From: an uncultured Candidatus Saccharibacteria bacterium
Lineage (GTDB): Bacteria > Patescibacteriota > Saccharimonadia > Saccharimonadales > Saccharimonadaceae
Assembly (NCBI GenBank): GCA_947165465.1
Contig: CAMVAM010000001.1
Span: forward strand, 1-64,000
Length of the DNA stretch: 64,000 nucleotides
Direction of reading: 5' to 3'
The position numbers and the translations under genes are program-made. The notes under the pieces are model-generated. The model was not told the DNA's origin, did no database searches, and was given only the letters and a program-made list of their open reading frames with translations. Each line of letters starts with the position of its first letter. Position 1 is the first letter of the stretch. Below are positions 1-7,895 of the stretch, piece after piece.

Positions 1-54
1 CCACAGACCTCGTCATTATCAGTGACGCGCTCTAACCAGCTGAGCTATATCCCC
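1..54 (-). tRNA. tRNA-Ile (GAT), truncated by window edge
   Basis: The reverse strand reads a normal 5' acceptor half, D-arm and anticodon arm. The loop has anticodon GAT, which decodes isoleucine. The 3' half lies beyond the window edge. It follows tRNA-Ala on the same strand, about 18 bases downstream, so both probably share the promoter at 160-188. Confidence 0.9.
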
Positions 55-72
55 ATCATCGAAATGTTAAAT

Positions 73-149
73 TGGTGGAGTAACAGGGACTCAAACCCTG
101 GACCTCTGCCTTGCAAAGGCAGCGCTCTAATCAACTGAGCTATTACCCC
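73..149 (-). tRNA. tRNA-Ala (TGC)
   Basis: A complete 77-base cloverleaf reads on the reverse strand, with anticodon TGC in a CTTTGCAAAGG arm, a canonical T-loop (GTTTGAGTC) and an encoded CCA end (73-75). It is the first gene of an Ala-Ile tRNA pair. The Ala-Ile order, with no 16S gene upstream, suggests this is not the usual rRNA spacer arrangement. Confidence 0.95.
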
Positions 150-159
150 AGTACACCCA

Positions 160-188
160 ATTTTACACCATCTAGATCGAAATGTCAA
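160..188 (-). promoter_or_regulatory. promoter of the tRNA-Ala/Ile unit
   Basis: On the reverse strand TTGACA (183-188) and TAAAAT (160-165) are separated by exactly 17 bases. The predicted start, near 153, lies just upstream of the tRNA-Ala 5' end. Confidence 0.8.
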
Positions 189-201
189 AGGGAAATTCAG
201 A

Positions 202-285
202 CAAAAAGAAGGAACCGTCTATTTTGGGCGGTTCCTTAGGTCATACATACACTTAAGTAGCCTCGCAGTTTAATCTACTCAAGTT
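202..285 (-). ncRNA. candidate small structured RNA of about 85 nt
   Basis: A strong promoter (292-320) is followed by a 9-bp hairpin (252-260 with 275-283). A 9-bp terminator hairpin (209-217 with 229-237) follows, with a U-rich tail on the reverse strand. No reading frame is visible in between. It ends before the separate tRNA promoter, so it looks like an independent transcript. An attenuated leader of the tRNA operon is the alternative. No known RNA family was recognised. Confidence 0.5.
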
Positions 286-291
286 AACCTC

Positions 292-320
292 ATTTTATAT
301 CACACGGCGCATAATGTCAA
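292..320 (-). promoter_or_regulatory. promoter of the candidate small RNA
   Basis: Reverse-strand TTGACA (315-320), a 17-base spacer and TAAAAT (292-297). The predicted start is near 285. Confidence 0.65.
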
Positions 321-410
321 CACCAATTTTCCACAAAATGTGTAAAAAATCCACCGTGAGATGTTCGGGAATTCTTAAAAAATTACAACATAATTCTAAG
401 AAAAAGCATA

Positions 411-439
411 TTGACAAAACTAAAGCGCTATGATATAAT
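411..439 (+). promoter_or_regulatory. consensus promoter of the KGG-protein gene
   Basis: TTGACA (411-416), a 17-base spacer and TATAAT (434-439) form a perfect sigma-70-type consensus. This implies high expression and a 5' leader of about 60 nt. A Shine-Dalgarno AGGAG (494-498) precedes the ATG at 505. Confidence 0.85.
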
Positions 440-504
440 TAAAGCATACACTCATAAAAGGGTGGTGTTTTTATTAAGATTATGGTGGGCAGAAGGAGTT
501 CTAG

Positions 505-708
505 ATGTCTGGAACTAAAGCTGGCGGCATGAAAGCTGCTGCTACCAACAAAGCCAAATACGGCAAAGAATTCTACGCTCGTATTGGTAAAAAAGGTGGC
601 CAAAATGGTCACACCGGCGGTTTTGCCGCTAACCCAGCACTTGCTCGCATTGCAGGCGCCAAGGGTGGCCGCATCTCCCGTCGTGGTCCAGCTAAAAAAG
701 CTGCCTAA
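505..708 (+). CDS. KGG-repeat small basic protein (general stress protein type)
   Basis: The 67-residue product is rich in Lys, Gly and Ala. It carries KKGG and AKGG motifs of the stress-induced KGG repeat family (E. coli YciG type). There is no signal peptide or membrane segment, and the charge suggests nucleic-acid contact or a hydrophilin-like role. The role of these repeats is poorly known. It is a single-gene unit with a perfect consensus promoter, a clear Shine-Dalgarno and a strong terminator, so it is probably abundant. The start is fixed by the Shine-Dalgarno seven bases upstream. The family call is from the repeat motif, and the function is inferred. Confidence 0.75.
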   Translation: MSGTKAGGMKAAATNKAKYGKEFYARIGKKGGQNGHTGGFAANPALARIAGAKGGRISRRGPAKKAA

Positions 709-715
709 TTATTAA

Positions 716-746
716 AAGAAGTGCCCCTCGCTGGCACTTCTTTTTT
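716..746 (+). terminator. rho-independent terminator of the KGG gene
   Basis: An AGAAGTGCC / GGCACTTCT hairpin is followed by a T-run. It sits between convergent genes and overlaps the end of the downstream reverse-strand gene unit. Confidence 0.85.
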
Positions 747-748
747 GT

Positions 749-1144
749 TTAATACAATTCACATCTCGGACAGTGATAGACCCCGTCTGGCGTCTGATAA
801 CGCGTCAGGTGGCATTTCGGGCATCGCGACTTCTGATCCAGCCAATCTCGGTACGAATCGAGCTCATTTTCCATCAAATCCTCATTAAAGGGAACATCGT
901 ATTTTAAAGCCAGCTCTCTCGCTTTATCCCAGGCCTCACGTTCCATCCTGAGCCGCTTCGCATCTGTATCAAAATCCTTATGTCCACAAAGAGCATGTCC
1001 TAGCTCATGGAGCAGTAAAAGGGAATCGCCTTCTTCTTCCGGCCCAATTATAATTGTCTTCGGAGGCCTAAATTTAAACTTCTTACCGGAACGAAAAATA
1101 AACTCTTTATAATCGGCTTTCAGACGTTCAGCCAACTCCTCCAT
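749..1144 (-). CDS. ImmA/IrrE-like metallopeptidase with C-terminal zinc ribbon
   Basis: The 131-residue protein has an HELGH zinc-protease motif (about residues 46-50), another His shortly after, and a downstream EREAW segment resembling the third zinc ligand of M78 (ImmA/IrrE, DUF955) peptidases. Its C-terminus has two CxxC pairs (CPKC and CPRC), which suggest a small zinc ribbon. No helix-turn-helix is present. It lies six bases after the ROK gene on the same strand and has no obvious Shine-Dalgarno, so it is probably co-transcribed and translationally coupled. ImmA relatives cleave repressors, but the target here is unknown. A SprT-like protease is the alternative. Confidence 0.6.
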   Translation of the reverse strand: MEELAERLKADYKEFIFRSGKKFKFRPPKTIIIGPEEEGDSLLLLHELGHALCGHKDFDTDAKRLRMEREAWDKARELALKYDVPFNEDLMENELDSYRDWLDQKSRCPKCHLTRYQTPDGVYHCPRCELY

Positions 1145-1150
1145 TGAGGT

Positions 1151-1972
1151 TTAGGCCTTTTTCTTCTTACCACCATTAATTTTCTTTGGCTTTGCTACCT
1201 TCTCGTCGTGCCTTTTCGCATAAACGTAGCAGCCATACACTGGCGATTCAAGCGGACGGTGCGGACGCACGTACTTTACACCTTTAGAAGCAGGTAAATA
1301 CCTGGCGTAGCGCCTAAAAATCTTGCCCATCGGGCCACCAAGTATTACGGTTTTTGGCTGATAATCCTTAATGACATCTTCGAGACCAAGCCAAATCCTT
1401 TTCGCTACATCCTCCATAATCTCTTTCTTACGTAGCTCGGTTGCCATATCGACATGATAAAACTTCTCAAGGGCACTGGCCGCGGCGATATCCTCCCACT
1501 CGGCCTTTTTATCGTTATATTCATAGATTTTGTGGCCCGGTTCGAACTTCGCCGATTCAGGCAGAATCTCGCCATTTTCCACCACACCACCGCCAATTCC
1601 GGTCGAAAATGTGAGGAACACGGTCTTGCCTTTATAGAACGATCCTTCGTAAAGTGTCGCGAGATTTGCATCATTTTCAAAATAAATCGGGCAGCTGAAC
1701 AATTCTTTTAAAGGGGTAATTAGGTCAAAATCCGGCCAATCGCGGTTGCCAAATTTGACTGTATAATTTTTTTGTACAACGCCCGGAATTGCTACGACCA
1801 CAACTTTAACGGACTTTCTCGCGAAGCCATTTTTAAGAACTGCAGTTAGCTCGTCCACGAAACGTTTCGAGCCACGCGGCGTCTTAAACTTGAAACGTTT
1901 GACGATTTTGCCCCATTCAGTAAACAAGGCAACTAAAGTTTTGGTACCTCCAATATCAATTGCTAAATACAT
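1151..1972 (-). CDS. ROK family protein (sugar kinase-like)
   Basis: The 273-residue protein begins with an IDIGGTKT phosphate-binding motif of the ASKHA fold. It contains the ENDAN segment of ROK kinases and a TGIGGG loop. ROK enzymes phosphorylate hexoses or N-acyl sugars using ATP. The Cys-rich zinc motif that normally follows the GH pair is missing: the segment after EPGHK is short and has no cysteines. This suggests a divergent or non-catalytic member. The C-terminus is Lys-rich. TATAGT lies six bases before the ATG, implying a leaderless mRNA, and its promoter interleaves with that of rpsA. Confidence 0.75.
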   Translation of the reverse strand: MYLAIDIGGTKTLVALFTEWGKIVKRFKFKTPRGSKRFVDELTAVLKNGFARKSVKVVVVAIPGVVQKNYTVKFGNRDWPDFDLITPLKELFSCPIYFENDANLATLYEGSFYKGKTVFLTFSTGIGGGVVENGEILPESAKFEPGHKIYEYNDKKAEWEDIAAASALEKFYHVDMATELRKKEIMEDVAKRIWLGLEDVIKDYQPKTVILGGPMGKIFRRYARYLPASKGVKYVRPHRPLESPVYGCYVYAKRHDEKVAKPKKINGGKKKKA

Positions 1973-1978
1973 ATCTTC

Positions 1979-2022
1979 ACTATATCTAATGACTAGACAT
2001 TTTGCAAGAGATTTGATAAAAT
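1979..2022. promoter_or_regulatory. overlapping divergent promoters, ROK gene and rpsA
   Basis: The reverse promoter is TTGCAA (2002-2007), 17 bases, TATAGT (1979-1984). The forward promoter is TAGACA (1994-1999), 17 bases, extended -10 TGaTAAAAT (2014-2022). The two -35 regions lie inside each other's spacers, so polymerase should not occupy both at once. Confidence 0.6.
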
Positions 2023-2031
2023 AAGGGAAGT

Positions 2032-2094
2032 TTTAGACTCATTCACGGGGCTCGCGAGAACGCTTAAAGAGCGATTTCCATGAATGAGTCTAAA
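2032..2094 (+). promoter_or_regulatory. structured 5' leader of rpsA
   Basis: A perfect 14-bp stem (2032-2045 with 2081-2094) begins almost at the predicted transcription start. It encloses a smaller CGCT/AGCG hairpin. Its right arm abuts the purine-rich Shine-Dalgarno region at 2094-2100. In E. coli S1 represses its own mRNA through a structured leader, so a similar autoregulatory role is plausible here, but this is inference. Confidence 0.6.
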
Positions 2095-2113
2095 GGAAGG
2101 AAAAATTTAATCT

Positions 2114-3178
2114 ATGGCAAATGCCAAAATGACTATGGATGAACTTCTTGCATCAAACGAAGAATCATCCAAGAAAGTAATTGCTGGCGATACTGTCAAA
2201 GGTACAGTTATCTCAGTAAAAAAGCACGAGATTTTGATTGATCTCGGTGCTCAAGGTGTCGGTCTCGTACCACGCCGTGAAGCGTCTTTTGCACGCAATC
2301 TAAACGTAGGCGATGAAGTTTCTGCCTCTGTTATCGAAGCAGAGATGGACGACGGCTACGTCCTATTATCACTCCGCAAGGCAGTTAAAGACAAAGGTTG
2401 GGATGAAATCCAAGCCAAACTCGACAACGCCGAGACTGTGGAAGTTACTCCATTTGACGCCAATCGTGGCGGTCTCCTCGTTGAATACGAAGGCATCCGT
2501 GGTTTCTTGCCAGTTTCACAGCTTTCTGCAGAGCACTACCCACGTGTTGGCTCAGCAGATAAAGATGAAATCTTGCAACGCCTCAACTCTCTTGTTGGTA
2601 AGCAAATCAAAGTTCGCATTCTTGATGCAATCAAGAAAGAAAACAAGCTTATCTTCTCTGAGAAGGAAGCCATTAAAGACGGTCTCGCCGAACGCTTTGC
2701 TGAACTCAAAGTTGGCGATGTTGTAAAAGGTGTTGTCACCGGTGTTGTAGACTTTGGCGTCTTCGTCAATGTTGATGGCATCGAAGGCCTCATCCACATC
2801 TCAGAAATCTCTTGGGAGCGCGTCAATAACCCATCTGACTACGTCAAGGTTGGTGACACTATCGAAGCTAAAATTATCGCTATCGACAAAGAGCGCCTCA
2901 GCCTTTCAATGAAGCAACTCGTTGAAGATCCATGGATTTCAGAGGTTGAAGGTCTGAAGAAAGGCTCCAAAGTCGAGGGTACTGTTACTCGTATCACCCC
3001 ATTTGGTGCATTCGTTCAGATTTCACCAGCTGTCGAAGCTTTAGTCCACGTCTCTGAACTTGGCGAAGGTTCCGATGTTGATCCAGAGAAGGTCTTTACT
3101 TTGAATGAACGCAAGAGCTTCAAAGTTCTTGATATCGACAAAGAAGGCCGCAAAATCTCTCTTTCGATTTCGAAGTAG
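2114..3178 (+). CDS. rpsA: 30S ribosomal protein S1
   Basis: The 354-residue protein contains four S1 (OB-fold) RNA-binding repeats, starting near residues 23, 104, 195 and 280. They show the usual G-x-V and F-G-A/V-F-V signatures. S1 binds mRNA at the small subunit and helps initiate translation. Six repeats are usual in Proteobacteria, so this is the shorter form. The Shine-Dalgarno lies unusually far from the ATG (about 13 bases) behind a perfect leader hairpin. A long strong terminator follows. Confidence 0.93.
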   Translation: MANAKMTMDELLASNEESSKKVIAGDTVKGTVISVKKHEILIDLGAQGVGLVPRREASFARNLNVGDEVSASVIEAEMDDGYVLLSLRKAVKDKGWDEIQAKLDNAETVEVTPFDANRGGLLVEYEGIRGFLPVSQLSAEHYPRVGSADKDEILQRLNSLVGKQIKVRILDAIKKENKLIFSEKEAIKDGLAERFAELKVGDVVKGVVTGVVDFGVFVNVDGIEGLIHISEISWERVNNPSDYVKVGDTIEAKIIAIDKERLSLSMKQLVEDPWISEVEGLKKGSKVEGTVTRITPFGAFVQISPAVEALVHVSELGEGSDVDPEKVFTLNERKSFKVLDIDKEGRKISLSISK

Positions 3179-3190
3179 GTTAATAAAAAA

Positions 3191-3249
3191 AAGAAGTTGT
3201 TTTCTCGCGAGACTTTCCGAATTGTCTCGCGAAAAACACTTCTTTTTTT
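3191..3249 (+). terminator. long terminator of rpsA
   Basis: A hairpin of more than 20 bp, interrupted once, has AAGAAGT and TCTCGCGAGAC arms and ends in a T-run. The next promoter starts immediately after it. Confidence 0.9.
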
Positions 3250-3250
3250 G

Positions 3251-3279
3251 TTGACATCGATAAAGATAAGCGTTATCAT
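3251..3279 (+). promoter_or_regulatory. promoter of the DUF5663/giant-protein operon
   Basis: TTGACA (3251-3256), 17 bases and TATCAT (3274-3279). Confidence 0.75.
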
Positions 3280-3311
3280 AAAGAAAAGCGCATAAAGAAA
3301 GGTCATACAAA

Positions 3312-3620
3312 ATGCAAAACATAGACGAATTTTTAGCTAGCCTCTTGGCTGACAAGGGGATTACTGACATTGAGCCAGATGTGAGAGAAGAACTTATTAA
3401 CGAAATGAGAGAGAAGTTCATGAACGAAGTTCAAAAGAACGCCGTTAGCTCTCTTAATGAAGAACAGCTAGAAGAATTCAATAAACAAGCCGAAGACCCT
3501 TCTTTTACCGGTGAAAAAGTAACTGAATTTCTTGAGAACGCCGGTGTAAATTTCGCTGAAATTGTCGCGGATACCGCACTTAAATTCCGCTCCTTTTATC
3601 TTGGCGGCTTAGGAGAATAA
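3312..3620 (+). CDS. DUF5663-like small acidic protein
   Basis: The 102-residue, largely helical acidic protein has a conserved-looking core: DVREELINEM, a Gln/Glu-rich middle and a C-terminal segment after FLENAG. It resembles DUF5663 proteins found in CPR genomes and the protein at 21133-21426 in this window. Its function is unknown. It is separated by one base from the 1408-residue protein gene and shares its promoter, so the two probably act together. Confidence 0.5.
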   Translation: MQNIDEFLASLLADKGITDIEPDVREELINEMREKFMNEVQKNAVSSLNEEQLEEFNKQAEDPSFTGEKVTEFLENAGVNFAEIVADTALKFRSFYLGGLGE

Positions 3621-3621
3621 A

Positions 3622-6600
3622 ATGGCTGGCGAAACTCCAACAAGAACTGATGCGCCAGCAGAGACTGCCAGCGACTGGTACAAGCCAAGTGCCGAACCGG
3701 ACTGGGACAGCCTGACTGAAGCAGGAAAAGAACACGGTGACAAACTAGCCACCGAACCGGAATCAAGGGAAGCCGGAAAAGAAAAAGAAAAATCCTTTAA
3801 CGAACGCGAGCTTGACCGTATCGCGAGACTTACCGGACGCGTTCCGGATGATCCAGAAGTTTTGAAACTCAACCTGGTTTTGCGCTACCAGAAGTTTCAA
3901 CAATATCGTGAACTCTATGATGGCCAAAAAGAAAAACACATTATGATTCAGCAGCAGACCTACGAGGATATCGCTACGGCTAAGCGTGAACTCGAAGAGG
4001 CTATGTATCTTTATGACGAATCCTTTAGAAAAGCCGACGAACGCATTGCCGGTCTAACCGAAGAACAACGTCGTCTCGATATTAAAGACCGCTTTCGTAC
4101 CAGTAAGCACTTTGGCGAAGGCACCGCTATGGATGCAGAATCAAGAGTTGATTCTGCAAGGGATATTAGTGCGTCAACTGCCAAGAATTCTTGGGTCAGA
4201 GCCCGTCTTGAACGGAACAAAGAATATAACGGCAAGCGTGAAGAAGTCGAAAACAAACGTCAAGATAATGCCGACCACCTTTACGATGATCTTGCTCGCA
4301 TCTCAACCGACATCAGAGACGATGAAATCTTCAAGACCTATGAACTTAGAAAAGATGAAGCTCCGGAAGAGCCAATTACCGGTCGCCGTGACGGCTACAA
4401 TGCCGGTAAAGACGGTCTCTTTATCACTGATAAAGACGGCCACATGGCTCCAGAGCGCCCAGTTGATTGGAAACTCTATCCTCACGCACCGAAATCCGAA
4501 GAAGCTGCTTCAGGAGACGCCGAAGGTGGCGACGGTGCCGAAGGTGGCGATGGCAGCCGAAAACCAGACGGCCCAGATGGCCCAGATGGTCCAGGCTCAG
4601 GCGGTCCAGACGGACCGGATGGTCCTGGTGGCCCTGGTGCCCCAGAAGGTCCAGGCGGTTCAGCTAAACCGGAAGGCCCAACTGACCCAACCGAGCTAGA
4701 TAAAGCAAGAGAACGTGAATCAGAGCTTGCAAGAGCCCGCGAATCAGAGCTTGCAAGAGCCCGCGAATTAGAGCTTAAGAAGGCTATGGAAGCCGAAATA
4801 GCCGGCATGTCCGAAGCCGAAAGAGACAAAGCCCTCGCTGAAACCGAAGCTAGATTAAAAGATGCTGAAGCAGAATTAGCGATACATGAAGAACTCGCCG
4901 GCAAAACCGAAGAGGAATTTAATAAAGACCTCGAAGAGACCGAAGCAGCGTTGAAAGCTAAGCGCGCTAGATTAAAAGAAGTTGAAGACTTGCTCGCCGA
5001 TGACGAGCCTCTAGTTGCCGTGAATGCCGACTTTTCTTTGGATAAAAAAGACCTTGCTCATGACCTGGCCGAACAGGAATTAAACAAAGAAATCGCCGAA
5101 GCTAAAGGCCTTAAGGGTGTCGCTAAGCGCCTCTGGAAGGGTACCCTCTTCAAGAAATATTTCGAACTAAAGTATACTAAAGATTTTGAAGCGGGCAAAC
5201 GCGATGTCGAAATTGAAGGCAAGAAATATGGTGTCGATGATCTTATTGAAGGTCGTAAAGACGCCGCCATTCGCCGCTTCGTACTTGGCGTAGTTGAGGA
5301 TAGTGATAGCTTTATCCATGACAAGGCCGGGGAAAGAATGGAGCCGGCTGACGAAGAAACTACCAAGCATATCCGTTCCGTCATTGAAGCATTTGCAACC
5401 AAAGAAATCCCGGAAGGTCACAGCCTCGACGAATTGAAAGTTCTGTTCAGAAACTCAATGAACGAGCTGAAGGCGGCCTCTCGCGATAAAGGTGATGGCA
5501 CGGACCCACTACTATTCGATAATTATCTCGAAGTCGCCATTCGTGCCCGCGAACGCTTTGAGCATGGCATGGCTATAGAAGATGTCATGGAAGGCTTCAG
5601 AGTTGTGAATGCTACAGCACGTGATGGTATTCGTACCGAAGCTCATCGCAATGCTCTCGACAATGCAATTAATAAGATTGAAAGCACCGCACTTGGGCGA
5701 TTTATTCCAGCCGAAGCCATGGCAATCGGTTTTGGCGTTGCCTCAGCCCTTACTAAGACCGGAACTAGAGCCTTACTTGGCGCTGCTGGTGGTATAGGCG
5801 CTACCTCTGTTCTCGCCGGACTTAAAGAAAGAAACCGCGTCACTGAAGATCGCACCCGCATGCTTCGTGACATTGCCAACGGCCTAAGTTACGAAGGTAA
5901 AGGCGCTGAAAACCCAGAAGGAAGGACCGCGAGATACGAAAAGAGAATTGGTGATACTCTTTATGCCACCGAAAAAGCTTCCACTCTTACGGCCGACATT
6001 GAAAAAGCTCTCGCCACCGAAGGCGAAGGCAGAAGTGATGCCGTGCTTCGTGCGATTGCCGAAGCTAGAGTTCGTATTGACTTCTCCGATGCCGAAGCCA
6101 AAGACTTAATTGCTTACTCATCCGAAGACAAGCGTGGTGACGAGCGTCTTGCTCTTGATATTGCCACTATTCGTGCCGAAAAAGCCCTTTCTGAAGATGA
6201 CAAGAAGAAATTAGAAGCCATCAAAGAGCAGATTAAGAAGGAAATCAGCCAAGACGTTGATAAAAAAGACTCCAAATTTGCTCTTGAACGCCACAAAATC
6301 GCCACCGGAAAGGCCATAAAGACCTTAGTGCTTGGCGCTTCTACCTTCATCCTCTCACAGGAAGCCATGGCGCTCATAAAACCAGAAAAGATTGGTATCT
6401 TCGAAAAGACTGGTATCCTAGACAAACTTGGAATTAAAGTCCCATCTGCTCCGGAAGGTACAGTGGCAGAAGAAACCCTTCTTGCCAGTGGCTTTGGCCG
6501 CCTCACCGGCGTTGAAGCCATCGCAGCTGGTACTACTGACCCAGTTACAGTTAATGCGAATGACCAAGTTGCAATCGATCGTCTCCGTAGTAATGGTTGG

Positions 6601-7848
6601 GAACAAGTCTCGAGCACTAACTCAACTACAACTATGCAATCGACGCTCGAAGAGGTCTCGCCGGCCGCTTCATCTCACCGTATCATTCCGCATATCGAAT
6701 ATGCCAACAATGGTACTCGTTACTCGGATGGTGCAGAACTTGGTCTTCATGTTGGTAGAGACAGCGCATATACCACTATCTCTGGCTACACCTCGACTAT
6801 GAACGGCCAATCTTTTGATATCGATACTCTTGCAGCCGCAGACCGTATTAAAGGTTTTGTCACTGTTAATGGTGCCACTTTTGAACTTTCGCCAACCAGT
6901 TTTGCTAATGGCGAATTAACCTGGGGTGAAGGCGGCGTCTTCACCACTGCTGCCGGCGATACTATCCGCCTAATCGATAATGGCAGACCGCTCTACGATT
7001 CGCTCATGGTTGCAGTCGATAATGGTACTGACGCTGATGGCGTTCGCCAACTCATCTCGCTTGCCACCCACGTTGCTGGTGGCGGTTTCCACGGCACTAT
7101 GTCTCAAGTTGTCGATACCCCAGTCACCACGCCTGGCACAGTTACGTTTGTAAAAACCTTAACTAAAAATGTCGCTCGTGGCATTACGGCTAAAGGCCTC
7201 GCCTTCGCTCCGATTACTTCTCGTACCGGACTTGGCGAAGCTCATCGTCCTGCTACACCAGCCGAAGCTCCAAAAAGTGAAGCGCCGAGCGTTCCTCCGG
7301 CAACAGGGGAAAGTGGTCCAGCCGAGTCGGCACCAACCCCAGCCGAACCAGCTCCATCACCAGCAGAATCTGCCCCAGCTTCAGGCGCCCCAGCCGAAGA
7401 AGAACCAGCCCCAGTTGAAGAAAAACCGGAAGAAAAGCCAGCCGAAGAGGCTCCGGAATCCGCTCCGGCCGAAGAATCAGACAGATATGAATCTCCATAC
7501 GAAATCCGTTCCAAACATCCAGAAGAATATCTTTCCGATGATCAAAAATCTCTCCTTGATGAGATTCTGAACGAAGATGAAGCCAAAAATGTTCCACCGG
7601 AAGTTATCAAATGGATTAGTGAGCCAGATGCAATCGACGAAGTCCGTTCGGACGACGAATCTGACGAACAAGACAGAGAGTTCGCCGAATGGTGGTCCAA
7701 ACAAAGCGAAGAAGCCAAAATCGCTACTGGTAAATTCATCCGTATGATTACCAGAAGAAACCGTGAAAACACCAAAAGAATGAGCGAATTTGGGAAAAAG
7801 TTCAGGAACTGGTTAGTCGGCAACCATCCAAGCTACACCTCCCGCTAA
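3622..7848 (+). CDS. giant acidic coiled-coil protein with collagen-like Gly-Pro tract
   Basis: The 1408-residue protein was not assigned to a family. In order it shows: a charged helical N-terminus; a Gly-Pro-Asp/Glu low-complexity tract (about residues 313-356); an Ala/Glu/Arg coiled-coil region (about 357-480) with an exact 24-bp tandem repeat; a helical middle; hydrophobic segments near 690-735 and 894-915; a beta-like domain (about 960-1190); a Pro/Ala/Glu tail (about 1212-1290); and a charged C-terminus. There is no N-terminal signal peptide. The hydrophobic segments suggest membrane association with a large cytoplasmic or surface part. It is co-transcribed with the DUF5663-like gene. 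Confidence 0.6.
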   Translation: MAGETPTRTDAPAETASDWYKPSAEPDWDSLTEAGKEHGDKLATEPESREAGKEKEKSFNERELDRIARLTGRVPDDPEVLKLNLVLRYQKFQQYRELYDGQKEKHIMIQQQTYEDIATAKRELEEAMYLYDESFRKADERIAGLTEEQRRLDIKDRFRTSKHFGEGTAMDAESRVDSARDISASTAKNSWVRARLERNKEYNGKREEVENKRQDNADHLYDDLARISTDIRDDEIFKTYELRKDEAPEEPITGRRDGYNAGKDGLFITDKDGHMAPERPVDWKLYPHAPKSEEAASGDAEGGDGAEGGDGSRKPDGPDGPDGPGSGGPDGPDGPGGPGAPEGPGGSAKPEGPTDPTELDKARERESELARARESELARARELELKKAMEAEIAGMSEAERDKALAETEARLKDAEAELAIHEELAGKTEEEFNKDLEETEAALKAKRARLKEVEDLLADDEPLVAVNADFSLDKKDLAHDLAEQELNKEIAEAKGLKGVAKRLWKGTLFKKYFELKYTKDFEAGKRDVEIEGKKYGVDDLIEGRKDAAIRRFVLGVVEDSDSFIHDKAGERMEPADEETTKHIRSVIEAFATKEIPEGHSLDELKVLFRNSMNELKAASRDKGDGTDPLLFDNYLEVAIRARERFEHGMAIEDVMEGFRVVNATARDGIRTEAHRNALDNAINKIESTALGRFIPAEAMAIGFGVASALTKTGTRALLGAAGGIGATSVLAGLKERNRVTEDRTRMLRDIANGLSYEGKGAENPEGRTARYEKRIGDTLYATEKASTLTADIEKALATEGEGRSDAVLRAIAEARVRIDFSDAEAKDLIAYSSEDKRGDERLALDIATIRAEKALSEDDKKKLEAIKEQIKKEISQDVDKKDSKFALERHKIATGKAIKTLVLGASTFILSQEAMALIKPEKIGIFEKTGILDKLGIKVPSAPEGTVAEETLLASGFGRLTGVEAIAAGTTDPVTVNANDQVAIDRLRSNGWEQVSSTNSTTTMQSTLEEVSPAASSHRIIPHIEYANNGTRYSDGAELGLHVGRDSAYTTISGYTSTMNGQSFDIDTLAAADRIKGFVTVNGATFELSPTSFANGELTWGEGGVFTTAAGDTIRLIDNGRPLYDSLMVAVDNGTDADGVRQLISLATHVAGGGFHGTMSQVVDTPVTTPGTVTFVKTLTKNVARGITAKGLAFAPITSRTGLGEAHRPATPAEAPKSEAPSVPPATGESGPAESAPTPAEPAPSPAESAPASGAPAEEEPAPVEEKPEEKPAEEAPESAPAEESDRYESPYEIRSKHPEEYLSDDQKSLLDEILNEDEAKNVPPEVIKWISEPDAIDEVRSDDESDEQDREFAEWWSKQSEEAKIATGKFIRMITRRNRENTKRMSEFGKKFRNWLVGNHPSYTSR
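4717..4776 (+). repeat. 24-bp tandem repeat in the giant gene
   Basis: Two exact copies (4717-4740 and 4741-4764) and a partial third encode a repeated ESELARAR octapeptide in the coiled coil. Exact identity suggests recent slippage expansion. Confidence 0.85.
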
Positions 7849-7869
7849 ATTCAAAATCCTTTGCGTTTA

Positions 7870-7878
7870 TGATATAAT
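7870..7878 (+). promoter_or_regulatory. extended -10 promoter of the AMP-ligase gene
   Basis: TGaTATAAT lies just after the giant gene, with a weak -35 (TTCAAA at 7850-7855, 17 bases upstream). AAAGGAG at 7884-7890 decides the GTG start at 7896. Confidence 0.7.
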
Positions 7879-7895
7879 AGACTAAAGGAGTTATT

